Source of the DNA: DAOPYU01 sp942493245
GTDB lineage: Bacteria > Sumerlaeota > Sumerlaeia > UBA8349
DNA length: 64,000 nucleotides
Assembly (NCBI GenBank): GCA_942493245.1
Contig: OW818685.1
Span: 2,046,001 to 2,110,000, forward strand
Direction of reading: 5' to 3'
Shown: positions 40,847 to 49,679 of the stretch, one piece after another
Position numbering within the stretch: the first letter of the stretch is position 1
How the letters are laid out: each line of letters starts with the position of its first letter
Program-made: the position numbers and the translations under genes
The notes under the pieces: model-generated
What the model saw: only the letters and a program-made list of their open reading frames with translations
What the model was told of the DNA's origin: nothing
Databases searched by the model: none

Positions 40847-42046
40847 TCAACTGCGGTTTTCAGGATGAAGCGTCTCTGTGTAGATTCGCATGAACGCTTC
40901 GGCGCGCGCTTCTTCCGTGTAGCGGGTTTCGGCGCGCTGGCGGGCGGCCTGGCCCATTCGGGCGCAGCGCTCGCGGTCGCTCAGCATCTGGGTGAGTTTG
41001 TTCGCGAGGTCTTCTTCTGAATTGGGCTGGGTCAGAAGCCCGGTTTCGCCATTGACGATGATCTCGGCGATGGGGTCGAGGTTGGCTCCGACGGTGGGTC
41101 GTCCGCAGGCCATCGCTTCCAGAATGGCGCGGCAGGTGCCTTCGCTTCCCATACCCAGAAACAGGGTCACATCGCAGGCCGCGTAGGCCAGGGGCAGATC
41201 GTCCTGGCGGTAGAGGCCGTTGTGGACCTGGCCGCGGTAGCGGGGATTCTGGATTTCAGAGCGAAACCATTTCTTGAGCTCTCCACGCCCAAAGATAACC
41301 ACATGAGCGTTTGGTACTTTTTCAAGCAGGAGCGGAACGGACCGCATGAGCCAGCGTACTCCGCGCCCGGCGCGCACGCGCGCCACGATGCCCGCCACAG
41401 GGGCGTCGAGCGGAATGCCGAGTTCTTCGCGGATGGCCGTGCGGTCCAACTCCGGGTGGAACCGGTTCAGATTGACACCTCCGGCGACACTGGCCACGGA
41501 ACCGGCGGGCATGCTGAAGGCGGTTTCGGTGCGTTGCGCGACATGGCGCGAGACACAAACCACTCGATCGGTAAGGCGAGTGACCAGTTGGCGGTGGAAC
41601 CAGTCCGTGTGGGGATCCCGGCTGCCGTGGCGCGTGCGGATCAGGAGCGGCCGCCCGGCGTTGCAATGCCGGGTGAGCCAGAGCGAAAGAGCGGCCAGCC
41701 AGTGGTCGTGTATCAGGTGGCAGTGGACGATGTCCACCCGGTTTTCGCGGCAGAAGCGAGGGATGGCCCTGAGGTCCGAGAACGTCTGGAGGGGGTGCAT
41801 GCGCCGGTTGAGGTGAAAGAGGTTGACGACGTTGGCGCCCGTCGCCTTGGCTTTCTCTTCGAAGGTACCTCCGGGTACGCAGCCGATCCAGACCCGATGG
41901 CCCTGACGCATCTGCTGGAGGGCGAGGCTGGTCAATGGCTCCGCCGCGCCGGTCCAGCGTTCACTGCTGGCCAGGTGCAGGATGCGGAGAGATTGATTTT
42001 GCGTCTCTTTTATATCGTTGATGTTACGTGTCACTGTTTCATGCAC
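40847..42046 (-). CDS. GT4-family glycosyltransferase
   Basis: A 399-residue protein. The N-terminal Rossmann-like half has HLASSERWTGAAEPLTSLA and DIVHCHLIHDHWLAALSLW; the C-terminal nucleotide-sugar half has IVARVRAGRGVRWLMRS, HVVIFGRGELKKWF and the E-x7-E motif region EGTCRAILEAMACGRPTVG. It starts at GTG 42046, overlapping the nifS stop by 16 bases, so expression is coupled. The start lacks a good SD. It transfers a sugar to an envelope or exopolysaccharide acceptor; substrates unknown. Why it is paired with Fe-S genes is unclear. Confidence 0.85.
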   Translation of the reverse strand: MHETVTRNINDIKETQNQSLRILHLASSERWTGAAEPLTSLALQQMRQGHRVWIGCVPGGTFEEKAKATGANVVNLFHLNRRMHPLQTFSDLRAIPRFCRENRVDIVHCHLIHDHWLAALSLWLTRHCNAGRPLLIRTRHGSRDPHTDWFHRQLVTRLTDRVVCVSRHVAQRTETAFSMPAGSVASVAGGVNLNRFHPELDRTAIREELGIPLDAPVAGIVARVRAGRGVRWLMRSVPLLLEKVPNAHVVIFGRGELKKWFRSEIQNPRYRGQVHNGLYRQDDLPLAYAACDVTLFLGMGSEGTCRAILEAMACGRPTVGANLDPIAEIIVNGETGLLTQPNSEEDLANKLTQMLSDRERCARMGQAARQRAETRYTEEARAEAFMRIYTETLHPENRS

Positions 42047-43200
42047 CGCCCGAAGGGAGAAATGGAGCGCAGGCGGTCAATGATCGGAGGCAGGTGCTCG
42101 ATCACGAACTCGACTTCTTCGGCTGTGCTGTAGCGGCTCAGGCTGAAACGGGTCGAGCCGTGCGCCCGCGTGAAGGGGACCCCCATGGCGCGCATGACGT
42201 GGGACGGTTCCAGGGAACCGGAGGTACAGGCCGATCCCGAAGAGGCGCAGATGCCCAGCGCATCCATGTGCAGCAGAATGGATTCGCCTTCAATGAACTC
42301 AAAGCTGATGTTGGTGGTGTTGGGAAGCCGATTGACCGGGTCGCCATTCAAATAGGCGTCACGACAGGACTTAAGGAGGCCTTCTTCAAGTCTGTCGCGA
42401 AGTGCGCGCACCCGTGTGTTTTCTTCCTCGAGGTGTTCCCCGGCCACTTCACAGGCTTTCCCGAGACCGATGATGTAGGGGACATTCTCGGTACCGGCGC
42501 GCTTGCCATGTTCCTGATGTCCCCCGGTGATGTAGGGCGCCAGGCGTGTGCCCCGGCGGATGTAGAGCACCCCGACCCCTTTGGGCGCGTGGAGTTTGTG
42601 CCCCGACAGCGCCAGCAGATCAATCGGGGTTTTGGACAGGTCAATCGGGATCTTGCCGACCGATTGAACGGCGTCGGTGTGGAGGAAGGCGTTCGATTCC
42701 GCGACAATCTCGGCGATTTTCTCGATGGGGAAGATCACGCCGGTCTCGTTGTTGGCGTGCATGATACTGACCAGGGCGGTTTCATGGGTCAGGGCGGCTT
42801 TGAGTTCGTCGAGGCTGATCTGGCCTTTGCTGTCCACGGGCAGTTCGGTCAGGCGGTAGCCGTGCTGGTCGCGCAGGTGGCGGCAGGTGGTGCGCACGGC
42901 GGGATGCTCGACACGAGTCGTGATGAGGTGGCGTTTCTCGGGGTAGGCTTCGAGAATGCCGTGGATGGCGGTGTTGTCGCTCTCGGTGCCGCAGGAGGTG
43001 AAGACGATTTCATCCGGTGAGCAGTTGAGCAATGCTGCGATCTGCTCGCGGGCGTGTTTGAGGGGTTTGCCCACCTGCCCTCCGAACGTGTGCATGCTCG
43101 ACGGGTTGGCGTAGAGTTCGGTGAAATAGGGGCGCATGGCCTCAAAGACTTCATCGGCCACGCGGGTGGTCGCGTTGTTGTCCATGTAGATCGTCTTCAT
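42031..43200 (-). CDS. nifS: Cysteine desulfurase NifS/IscS
   Basis: A 389-residue PLP enzyme. It has IYMDNNATTRVA at the N-terminus, PSSMHTFGG, the conserved histidine in EHPAV, the PLP lysine in LALSGHKLHAPKG, and the catalytic cysteine in ASSGSACTSGSLEPSHVM near the C-terminus. It releases sulfur from cysteine for Fe-S assembly. The gene overlaps the nifU stop by ATGA, giving a nifU-nifS operon typical of bacteria using the NIF scaffold for general Fe-S maturation. No nitrogenase genes are present. Length is normal. Confidence 0.95.
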   Translation of the reverse strand: MKTIYMDNNATTRVADEVFEAMRPYFTELYANPSSMHTFGGQVGKPLKHAREQIAALLNCSPDEIVFTSCGTESDNTAIHGILEAYPEKRHLITTRVEHPAVRTTCRHLRDQHGYRLTELPVDSKGQISLDELKAALTHETALVSIMHANNETGVIFPIEKIAEIVAESNAFLHTDAVQSVGKIPIDLSKTPIDLLALSGHKLHAPKGVGVLYIRRGTRLAPYITGGHQEHGKRAGTENVPYIIGLGKACEVAGEHLEEENTRVRALRDRLEEGLLKSCRDAYLNGDPVNRLPNTTNISFEFIEGESILLHMDALGICASSGSACTSGSLEPSHVMRAMGVPFTRAHGSTRFSLSRYSTAEEVEFVIEHLPPIIDRLRSISPFGRCMKQ

Positions 43201-44042
43201 GATTTGTGCTCCTCGACCACCAGATCTTCGGCGACGAACTCGCGCAGTTTCGCCTCGACGAGGTCTTTGAGCGTGACGGGAGAGGCCGGGCAGTTGGAAC
43301 AGGTGCCCCGGTAGGCGACGAGAACCTGGTTGCCCTCGACATCCAGAAGTTCAATGTCCCCACCGTCTTTGGCCAGCGAGGGACGGATTTCGCGGGTGAT
43401 GGTTTCCTCAATCAGGCGGATTTTCTGGATGTTGGACAACTTTCCCGGGCGTTTCGAGGGCAGGTTGGCTGCCGTTGCGGCGCCGGCCAATCGGTCAATG
43501 ATGTGCTGGATTTCCGTCTTGCACCCGCCGCATCCGCCGCCGGCTTTGCAGTAGTTGGTGACCTGTTCGACGGTGGTGAGGTTGTTGTCGCGGATGACAT
43601 GTTCGATTTCGATTTCCGTGACGCCGAAACAGGTGCAGACGACCCGGCCTTCGAGTTCGACCTTCTGGTCCGTACCGGTGCGGAAGTTGCGGATGGCGGC
43701 TTCGAGCGCCTCGCGGCCCATGACTGAACAGTGCATTTTCTGTTCGGGGAGTTCTCCGAGATAATGGGCGATATCCTGATTCGTCACCTTTTCGGCTTCC
43801 TCAAGGGTCATGCCTTTGATCATTTCCGTGAGGGCCGACGAGGAAGCGATCGCGCTGGCGCAGCCGAAGGTGAGGAATTTTGCGTCGAGAATTCGTTCAT
43901 TCTCGTCGAGTTTGAGCATGAGTCGAAGGGCGTCCCCACAGGCCAGGGAGCCGACTTCTGCGGAGCAGGTCGGGTCTTCCATTTCGCCGACGTTCCGGGG
44001 GTTGATGAAGTGATCTTTGACCTTATCTGTGTAATCCCACAT
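43197..44042 (-). CDS. nifU: NifU Fe-S scaffold, three-domain form
   Basis: A 281-residue protein starting MWDYTDKVKDHFINPRNVGE at 44042. The N-terminal IscU-like domain has CGDALRL, FGCASAIASSSALTEMI and the cysteine in MHCSVMG. The central BFD-like [2Fe-2S] domain has VCTCFGVTE and YCKAGGGCGGC. The C-terminal Nfu domain has CSNCPAS. It is the scaffold and shuttle that receives sulfur from NifS. AAAGGA lies upstream. Three-domain NifU is complete here, with all nine expected cysteines visible. Confidence 0.95.
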   Translation of the reverse strand: MWDYTDKVKDHFINPRNVGEMEDPTCSAEVGSLACGDALRLMLKLDENERILDAKFLTFGCASAIASSSALTEMIKGMTLEEAEKVTNQDIAHYLGELPEQKMHCSVMGREALEAAIRNFRTGTDQKVELEGRVVCTCFGVTEIEIEHVIRDNNLTTVEQVTNYCKAGGGCGGCKTEIQHIIDRLAGAATAANLPSKRPGKLSNIQKIRLIEETITREIRPSLAKDGGDIELLDVEGNQVLVAYRGTCSNCPASPVTLKDLVEAKLREFVAEDLVVEEHKS

Positions 44043-44348
44043 GGTTGCGTGTGTCCTTTCCTTTACGTCCAAAGTTGCCGATCGCCCGACTGGCGGCTGG
44101 GAACCGGGGCGTATCCTTACTGTGTTCAAGATAACTTAATTGAGCGGACTGGGCAATCCGAATCTTGGGGTTTCTCGGGTAAAGCGCGCCGGTGAACGGG
44201 GAATTCGATTGACAGGCTGGATGGGGGTGGGCATTACTGGAGGAGGTTCTGGGGGAACACCGTTTCCGAAAATGTGCATGTTCAAACAGGGGCGTGGAAA
44301 AAAGGAAGGAACGATTCTCACGGGGTGGCATTCCAAGGGGGGGACACC
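44043..44348. other. Divergent promoter region
   Basis: About 306 bases between divergent nifU and GNAT genes. It presumably holds both promoters; I could not assign clear -35/-10 pairs. No gene is supported. Confidence 0.4.
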
Positions 44349-44840
44349 ATGACGAAGAACCCTGCTGTCCGCTTGCGCGAAGCGGTGGAAGAGGATGTGC
44401 CACAGGTGGTGCGGCTTTGGGGCGAGATGATGCGCGAGCACGAGGGGTTTGAATCTCGGCTGCGTCTTACGGAAAACGCCTTGCCCGCTTATGAGGTCTA
44501 TCTGTTGATGCATTTGCGCAGCAGTCGCTCGTTGGTGCTGGTGGCGGAATGGGAGGAGGCGGTCTGCGGTTTCTGTTGCGCCTATGTTGCGCAGAATCTG
44601 CCGATGTTCGAGCCGCCGGAACTGGGGTATATTTCCGACTTGTGTGTCGAGTCGGGGCATCGGCGGGAAGGGATCGGGGCGGCTTTGCTGGAGGCGGCGC
44701 GCCAGTGGTTTCGGGAGCGTCAGGTGCTGGATCTGCACCTGCAGGTCTATGTGCGGAATGAGAATGGGTTGGGATTCTGGAAATCGCAGGGGTTTGAACC
44801 GTTCTTCCAGAGAATGGCGTTGAAGTTGGGGAAAAAGTGA
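44349..44840 (+). CDS. GNAT-family N-acetyltransferase
   Basis: A 163-residue protein starting MTKNPAVRLREAVEEDVPQV at 44349, with AAGGGGGGG upstream. It shows the GNAT fold: the acetyl-CoA loop GHRREGIGAALLEAA (R/Q-x-x-G-x-G/A), preceded by LGYISDLCVES, and the C-terminal VYVRNENGLGFWKSQGFEPF. Substrate (amine or protein terminus) is unknown. It lies 13 bases before the MGMT gene, so probably co-transcribed. Confidence 0.88.
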   Translation: MTKNPAVRLREAVEEDVPQVVRLWGEMMREHEGFESRLRLTENALPAYEVYLLMHLRSSRSLVLVAEWEEAVCGFCCAYVAQNLPMFEPPELGYISDLCVESGHRREGIGAALLEAARQWFRERQVLDLHLQVYVRNENGLGFWKSQGFEPFFQRMALKLGKK

Positions 44841-44853
44841 GGAATGTTTCGAG

Positions 44854-45432
44854 ATGACGTGTGAGCCAATGTCGCCTGTTTTCACTTTCAAGACAAGTTG
44901 GGGGTGGTGCGCTGCCCAGGTGAGCGTGGACGGGGTTTGCCGTTTCGCGTTGCCGATGGCCCACCCGACCGAGGTGGTTGAGGCGCTCAAAGGGGATGAA
45001 AAGGGGCCTCGGAGGCGTTCGGTTTTCGAGGCGCATGGCGGAGGGTGTTGTGGAGGAGGTGGAGAAGAGGGACGTCTGACACAGATCTCGAATCTCCTGA
45101 TAGACGAGGTCCGCGCTTACTTCGAGGCGCGTTTACAGGCGTTTTCGGTTCCGTTGGATCTGGGGGAAGCGTCCGATTTCCGAAAACGGGTCTGGGAAGC
45201 GTTGACCCGGATTCCGTTCGGTCAAACGGTCGCGTATGGGGAACTGGCCCGTCAGGTCGGGTGTTCGAGCGCTCGCGCCATTGGGGGGGCGGTGGGGGCG
45301 AACCCCTTGCCGTTGCTGGTCCCGTGCCATCGGGTACTGGCGGCTGCTGGAGGCTTGTGCGGTTTTTCGGCGCCGGGTGGGATCGCGGTGAAAAAGCGGC
45401 TCCTGGAGTTTGAGGGAGTGGCGTGTGACTGA
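44854..45432 (+). CDS. ogt: O6-methylguanine-DNA methyltransferase (Ogt-like)
   Basis: A 192-residue protein. The C-terminal DNA-binding/acceptor domain has FRKRVWEALTRIPFGQTVAYGELARQVG, a recognition helix SSARAIGGAVGANPLP and the acceptor motif LLVPCHRVL (alkyl-accepting cysteine), then GFSAPGGIAVKKRLLEFE. It repairs alkylated guanine in one suicide reaction. The N-terminal domain is normal but contains an unusual Gly/Cys-rich insertion (GGGCCGGGGEEG). Symbol by family resemblance; ogt versus ada-type cannot be separated further. Confidence 0.9.
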   Translation: MTCEPMSPVFTFKTSWGWCAAQVSVDGVCRFALPMAHPTEVVEALKGDEKGPRRRSVFEAHGGGCCGGGGEEGRLTQISNLLIDEVRAYFEARLQAFSVPLDLGEASDFRKRVWEALTRIPFGQTVAYGELARQVGCSSARAIGGAVGANPLPLLVPCHRVLAAAGGLCGFSAPGGIAVKKRLLEFEGVACD

Positions 45433-45443
45433 GACCGAAGTGG

Positions 45444-45463
45444 CACGGCCGTCCTCGGCCGTG
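45444..45463. repeat. Short palindrome (CGTCCTC core)
   Basis: CACGGCCG-TCCT-CGGCCGTG: 8-bp arms. Between the MGMT and GT4 genes, in a spacer of about 100 bases. Confidence 0.6.
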
Positions 45464-45532
45464 ATGAGCGTTTGAAAAGTGTTTCGCGGGGGAATTCCCC
45501 GTTTGGCTCACGATTACAGGAAGAGGTCCGGA

Positions 45533-46660
45533 GTGGTTCAGCGTATTCGGGTGGCTCATATCATCAACTCGATGGAAGTGGGAGGGGCGCAACGTCAGTT
45601 GGCGAATCTGATGCGTTCGCTCGATCCCGCGCGTTTTGAACAGTGTCTGATTTGCCTGGAGCGCAAGGGCGCTCTGGGGGAAGAACTGGAACGGACCGGG
45701 TTCCCGGTGCTGGCTCTGGGCAAACAGGGGCGGGTCCACCCGGCGATGCTCTGGGCGCTGGTGCGGGAACTGCGCCGTTGGAAACCGGATGTGGTTCATA
45801 CTTCCGTCTTCACGGCCAACCTCTGGGGACGGCTTTGTGCAATGGTGGCCGGGGTACCGGTTCGCATCGCGCACGAGCAGAGTACAGTTTCTCTGGAAAA
45901 GTGGTACCGGCGGGTGCTGGATTGGATGTTGTCCTGGGGGACCTATCGGATTCTGGCCGTTTCGGAGGATTTGCGGGGACGTGTGTTGGCCGAGGAATGG
46001 TTGCGTGCTTCCAAAATAGAGGTGCTTTACAATGCGGTGGATTGTGAGGCGCTCCGGTTGGGTTCGAGGGAAGAGGGAAAAGGTCCGGCGTTGCCCGGTC
46101 GGCCCGGTTTTCGTGTCGGACTGGTTGGGCGGCTGGAATACCGGAAGGACCATGTGACCCTGGTGCGCGCTGCGGCGCGGGTGGTGGAGCGGATGCCCGA
46201 GGCTACGTTTCTCCTGGTGGGGGAGGGGCCGGACCGCGGGAAGATCGAGGACGCAATCAAGACCCTGGGCGTGAGCCGAAATGTGTTCCTTCTGGGCGAG
46301 CGGCAGGATGTGGCCTGGATTCTGGGCCAGTTGGATCTCTATGTGCTGTGTTCAATCACCGAGGGGCTTTCGCTTTCGATTCTGGAAGCGATGGCGGTGG
46401 GGGCGCCGGTGGTGGCGACCCGGGTGGGGGGGAATGCGGAACTGTTGGACGAAGGCCGGGCGGGTGTGCTGACGCCGGTGGGGGATGCCGAGGCGCTGGC
46501 CGAGGCGATTTTGAATCTGTTGAAAGACCCGGATCGGGCGCGGGAACTGGCGCGCCGGGCGGGCGAACGGGTCTCCGAACGCTTCGACGTCCGCGCGGTG
46601 GCGCGGCGTCTCGAGGCGATTTACGAATCGGGAGTCCGAGAGGCGGGGAGGTTTGTATGA
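45533..46660 (+). CDS. GT4-family glycosyltransferase
   Basis: About 375 residues from GTG 45533 (MVQRIRVAHIINSM), preferred over GTG 45479 because AGGAAGAGG precedes it. The donor half is typical of GT-B: AHIINSMEVGGAQRQLANLM, DVVHTSVFTANLWGRL, VGLVGRLEYRKDHVTLVRAA, FLLVGEGPDRGKIE and EGLSLSILEAMAVGAPVVAT (E-x7-E). Its stop overlaps the next gene by ATGA, so it forms an operon with a polysaccharide deacetylase. Probably elongates an exopolysaccharide or glycan. Confidence 0.9.
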   Translation: MVQRIRVAHIINSMEVGGAQRQLANLMRSLDPARFEQCLICLERKGALGEELERTGFPVLALGKQGRVHPAMLWALVRELRRWKPDVVHTSVFTANLWGRLCAMVAGVPVRIAHEQSTVSLEKWYRRVLDWMLSWGTYRILAVSEDLRGRVLAEEWLRASKIEVLYNAVDCEALRLGSREEGKGPALPGRPGFRVGLVGRLEYRKDHVTLVRAAARVVERMPEATFLLVGEGPDRGKIEDAIKTLGVSRNVFLLGERQDVAWILGQLDLYVLCSITEGLSLSILEAMAVGAPVVATRVGGNAELLDEGRAGVLTPVGDAEALAEAILNLLKDPDRARELARRAGERVSERFDVRAVARRLEAIYESGVREAGRFV

Positions 46661-47460
46661 ATCGGACGGCCTCGCCACTGGTCTTGATGTATCACGGGGT
46701 GGACCCGGGCGATGGCCGGTATGTGGGCGCGTGTTCGGGTTTGCTGGGGTACGTGTTGAAGCGGGAAGAGTTTCTGAGGCACATCGAGGCGCTGGAAGCA
46801 TCCGGGCGGCGCGTGGTGGACCCGGTGGCGTTTCTGGCGCAGGGCGCGGTTCTTGGAGCGGGGGACGTGTTGTTGACTTTTGACGACGGGGATCGGAGCG
46901 ATTATGATGTCGTGTGGCCGATTCTGCGGGAAAAAGGGTGGCGGGCGCTTTTCTTTGTGACGCCGGGGTTTGTGGGGCGCTCGGGACAGACCGGGTGGGG
47001 GCAGTGGCGGGAAATGGTGGCGGAGGGGATGGCTTTGGGGGCGCATGGCCTGAGCCACCGGTTTCTGACGACGATGACTCGGGAGGAACAACGGTTCGAG
47101 TTGACCGAGAGTCGAAAATGCATTGAGGCCGAGACGGGTTTCGAGGTGCGTTCATTTTCTTTTCCGGGTGGGCGTTTCAACCGTCGGGTTCTGGAGGAAG
47201 CGGGGGCGGCCGGATATGAGAAGGTGTTCACGTCCATCCCGGTTTCCACGAAGATGTGCGGTCAACTCCAGGTGATCGGTCGGGTGGCCGTGCGGGCGAC
47301 CTTGACGGGGGGGCGGATGTGCGATTTTCTGGAGCATCAGGAGGCGCGTCTGAGGCAACTGCGGAGAATTGATGGCGCTCGGCGGTTGGCGCAGGGGGTG
47401 TTGGGTGAACGGTTTTACCCCGGGGTCCATCGTTTCTTGTGGCGGCTGTTACGGAAGTGA
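46657..47460 (+). CDS. Polysaccharide deacetylase (NodB homology)
   Basis: A 267-residue protein starting MNRTASPLVLMYHGVDPGDG. NodB motifs: LLTFDDGDRSDYD (motif 1, metal aspartates), GAHGLSHRFLT (motif 2, H-x3-H), and the later FSFPGGRFNRRV (motif 3-like). It removes acetyl groups from glycan (chitin- or peptidoglycan-like), as in carbohydrate esterase family 4. No signal peptide is evident, so the location is uncertain; the family includes cytoplasmic and exported members. ATGA overlap with the preceding glycosyltransferase gene. Confidence 0.85.
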   Translation: MNRTASPLVLMYHGVDPGDGRYVGACSGLLGYVLKREEFLRHIEALEASGRRVVDPVAFLAQGAVLGAGDVLLTFDDGDRSDYDVVWPILREKGWRALFFVTPGFVGRSGQTGWGQWREMVAEGMALGAHGLSHRFLTTMTREEQRFELTESRKCIEAETGFEVRSFSFPGGRFNRRVLEEAGAAGYEKVFTSIPVSTKMCGQLQVIGRVAVRATLTGGRMCDFLEHQEARLRQLRRIDGARRLAQGVLGERFYPGVHRFLWRLLRK

Positions 47461-47531
47461 TATTTGGGGATTCCCGAGTGGGGCGGAATCTGGTAAAGAA
47501 GAACGAGTGGTTTTCTGGAAAGGATAACGCG

Positions 47532-48245
47532 ATGGTGTTACGGGAAGAGATCCAGACGATTCTTTCTCTGCAGACGGCGGAGAATGAGATATTGAAGGTC
47601 GAGTCGGTGGTCAAACGCTATACAGAGGCGCGGCCTGTGTGTCAGGCGCGGCTTCAGCGCGCCCGCCAGAAAGTCGAGGAGTGCAAGACGTCGGTGCGCG
47701 CGCTCGAAAAACAGGTGCGCGAGACGGAGCGCCAGGTGACGGAATGGCGGGAGAATCTCAGAAAGTTTACGGCCCAGCAGTTCAAGGTCAAGAACCAGAA
47801 GGAGTACGACGCGCTGACGGCTCAGATCGAAGAGATCCAGCAGAAGATTTCGGATGCGGACGAGAAGGGACTGGCGTATCTGGAGCAGGAGGAGGCGCTG
47901 GCCTTGAAACTGACGCAACTCGAGGAACACCTGGTGTCTGAAGAGAGCGATTGCCAAGCCGAATTGCAGCGGATTGATCTGGGGCTGGCGGAGAATACCA
48001 CTCTGCTTGAGAAGTTGCGGGGGGCACGGGCGGTTCTGGCGGAACGGGTGGACCCGGCGTTTCTGCAGCGTTACGAACGGATGCGCGATCGGTTTCCGGG
48101 CGATTGTGTGGTGGCGTTGCGCGACGGAAATTGCAGCGGGTGCCACATGCGGGTGGTGCTGCATACGATTCAGGCGTCGAGTCAGGGGGGGGGCTTGTCG
48201 GTCTGCAATTCCTGCCATCGCCTTCTGTATGTGCCGGATTCTTGA
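47532..48245 (+). CDS. Coiled-coil protein with C4-type zinc ribbon (zf-RING_7 family)
   Basis: A 237-residue protein starting MVLREEIQTILSLQTAENEI at 47532, with GGAAAGGA upstream; the longer frame to 47439 overlaps the previous gene. A long antiparallel coiled coil (about 10-180; ARQKVEECKTSVRALEKQVRE, AQIEEIQQKISDADEKGLAYL) leads to a C4 zinc ribbon: DGNCSGCHM and CNSCHRLL. This is the widespread CT398/CdsZ family. Some members bind other proteins, including secretion and sigma factors; the role here is unknown. Confidence 0.85.
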   Translation: MVLREEIQTILSLQTAENEILKVESVVKRYTEARPVCQARLQRARQKVEECKTSVRALEKQVRETERQVTEWRENLRKFTAQQFKVKNQKEYDALTAQIEEIQQKISDADEKGLAYLEQEEALALKLTQLEEHLVSEESDCQAELQRIDLGLAENTTLLEKLRGARAVLAERVDPAFLQRYERMRDRFPGDCVVALRDGNCSGCHMRVVLHTIQASSQGGGLSVCNSCHRLLYVPDS

Positions 48246-48412
48246 TTTCAAAGGAATTGTGCGGAGTTTAGGGCGGTTTCGGGCGGGAGTAAAAAAATGT
48301 CCAGCCTCGTAAAAAAGGTTCACGTTTGTAGAAAAACTGTCCGATAAGAGAGACAGGAGAATCGGAGAGGCAGATTCTGAGGGTCGGAGCGGTGGGTGTG
48401 AAGGAGAGGATG

Positions 48413-49333
48413 ATGGGAAAAGATATCCTGTTGGATGCCGGGACCAATGAAATGGAATTGTTGGTTTTTCGTCTGGGACCAACGCCTTACGGGGTGAATG
48501 TTGCCAAAGTGAGAGAGATCATACAGCGCGTCAATACGATCGAGATTCCCCATGCGCCGCCTGCGGTCGAAGGGAGTTTCTCCTTGCGCCAGGAGGTGCT
48601 GACGCTCGTAAATCTGGGGCGTTATTTCGAGATGGAGGGTGAAGAAACCCGCCAGGGTAACGGCATGATCATTGTGGTGGAGTTCAACAAGGTGCGCTGC
48701 GGGGTTCTGGTGGATTCCGTCGAGATGATTCACCGGTTGCGGTGGGATGAGATTGAGCCGCCTTCGAATTATCTGACGAGTCTGGGGGTGCCGATCACGG
48801 GTTCGGCGCAAGTGGATGGCAAGACGGTGTTGGTGGCCGATTTTGAAACCGTGATTGCGGATATTCTGGGAATCCGGGTGCAGGAAGTGGCGGAGAGTTC
48901 GGAGCGCTCGCCGGTCGAGCGCGTCCATGTTCGCATTTTGTTTGCGGATGATTCCGAGACGTTGCGGACCGGTATTCTACGGGTGCTGGCGAAGGGGGGG
49001 TATCAGACGGTGACTTTGGCCACCGACGGGCAGGATGCGTGGGAGAAACTGCAGGCCCGGCGCGCTGAGCCTAATGGCCCATTCGATCTGGTCTTGAGTG
49101 ACATCGAGATGCCGCGGATGGACGGTTTGCACTTGACCAAGCGCATCAAAGACGATCCGCAGTTCCGCTCGATTCCGGTGGTGTTGTTTTCGTCGTTGAT
49201 CAGCATGGACAACCTGAAGAAAGGTCGAATGGTTGGCGCCGATGAACAGGTGAGCAAGCCGGAAAGCAACGAAATGCTGATGGCGATCGAGCGTTGTCTT
49301 GTGAAAGCCGGGGTGTTGAAATCGGATGCATGA
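48413..49333 (+). CDS. cheV: CheV-like CheW/receiver fusion
   Basis: About 306 residues starting MGKDILLDAG at 48413 (AAGGAG six bases upstream; ATG 48410 and GTG 48392 are alternatives). The CheW domain (about 5-155) has ELLVFRLGPTPYGVNVAKVRE and LTLVNLGRYFEME. The receiver (about 175-300) has ILFADDSETLR, the phospho-acceptor in LVLSDIEMPRMDG, VVLFSSL and QVSKPES. CheV couples receptors to the kinase and adapts to phosphorylation. No CheA or receptor gene is in view, so partners lie elsewhere. It precedes a terminator. Confidence 0.88.
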   Translation: MGKDILLDAGTNEMELLVFRLGPTPYGVNVAKVREIIQRVNTIEIPHAPPAVEGSFSLRQEVLTLVNLGRYFEMEGEETRQGNGMIIVVEFNKVRCGVLVDSVEMIHRLRWDEIEPPSNYLTSLGVPITGSAQVDGKTVLVADFETVIADILGIRVQEVAESSERSPVERVHVRILFADDSETLRTGILRVLAKGGYQTVTLATDGQDAWEKLQARRAEPNGPFDLVLSDIEMPRMDGLHLTKRIKDDPQFRSIPVVLFSSLISMDNLKKGRMVGADEQVSKPESNEMLMAIERCLVKAGVLKSDA

Positions 49334-49395
49334 CAGGCGCTCAATATGATTTTCTGGTTGTATGGTTTTTCCAGAAAGGAGTCTCTGGACGGCTG

Positions 49396-49430
49396 AAGCC
49401 CCTGTGGATGGCGGGGGCTTTTGCGTTTTT
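49396..49430 (+). terminator. Rho-independent terminator after cheV
   Basis: AAGCCCC (49396-49402) and GGGGCTT (49414-49420) arms with a loop, then TTGCGTTTTT. Confidence 0.85.
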
Positions 49431-49500
49431 CTGCCGATTCGAGGGTTTTTCGGAACCCTGCCGAGAGGCGGAAATAGAATTGATCGGGAATTGATTGGGC

Positions 49501-49529
49501 TTGACAGTTTTTGCAGGAAATCGTCAAAT
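49501..49529 (+). promoter_or_regulatory. Candidate sigma-70 promoter for the signalling operon
   Basis: TTGACA at 49501-49506, 17-base spacer, TCAAAT at 49524-49529. The -35 is perfect, the -10 weak. Confidence 0.45.
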
Positions 49530-49679
49530 GCTCAATTTGTAGCGGGAGTTGCGTGTTATTTTACAGTGATGGGCCGGACATTGTGGCAATCTTGGCTCGA
49601 GGCGGTTGGATTGGCCGGGTGTGTGTCGAGTTTTTTTGACCGGATACCGGAGGGATGCCATTACGAAAAGGGGATTCAG

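Larger units (their letters stand above)
49334..49679. other. Intergenic region between cheV and the two-component operon
   Basis: 346 bases. Holds the terminator at 49396 and promoter candidate at 49501. The frame that begins 106 codons upstream of the next gene's true start is leader sequence. Confidence 0.5.
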
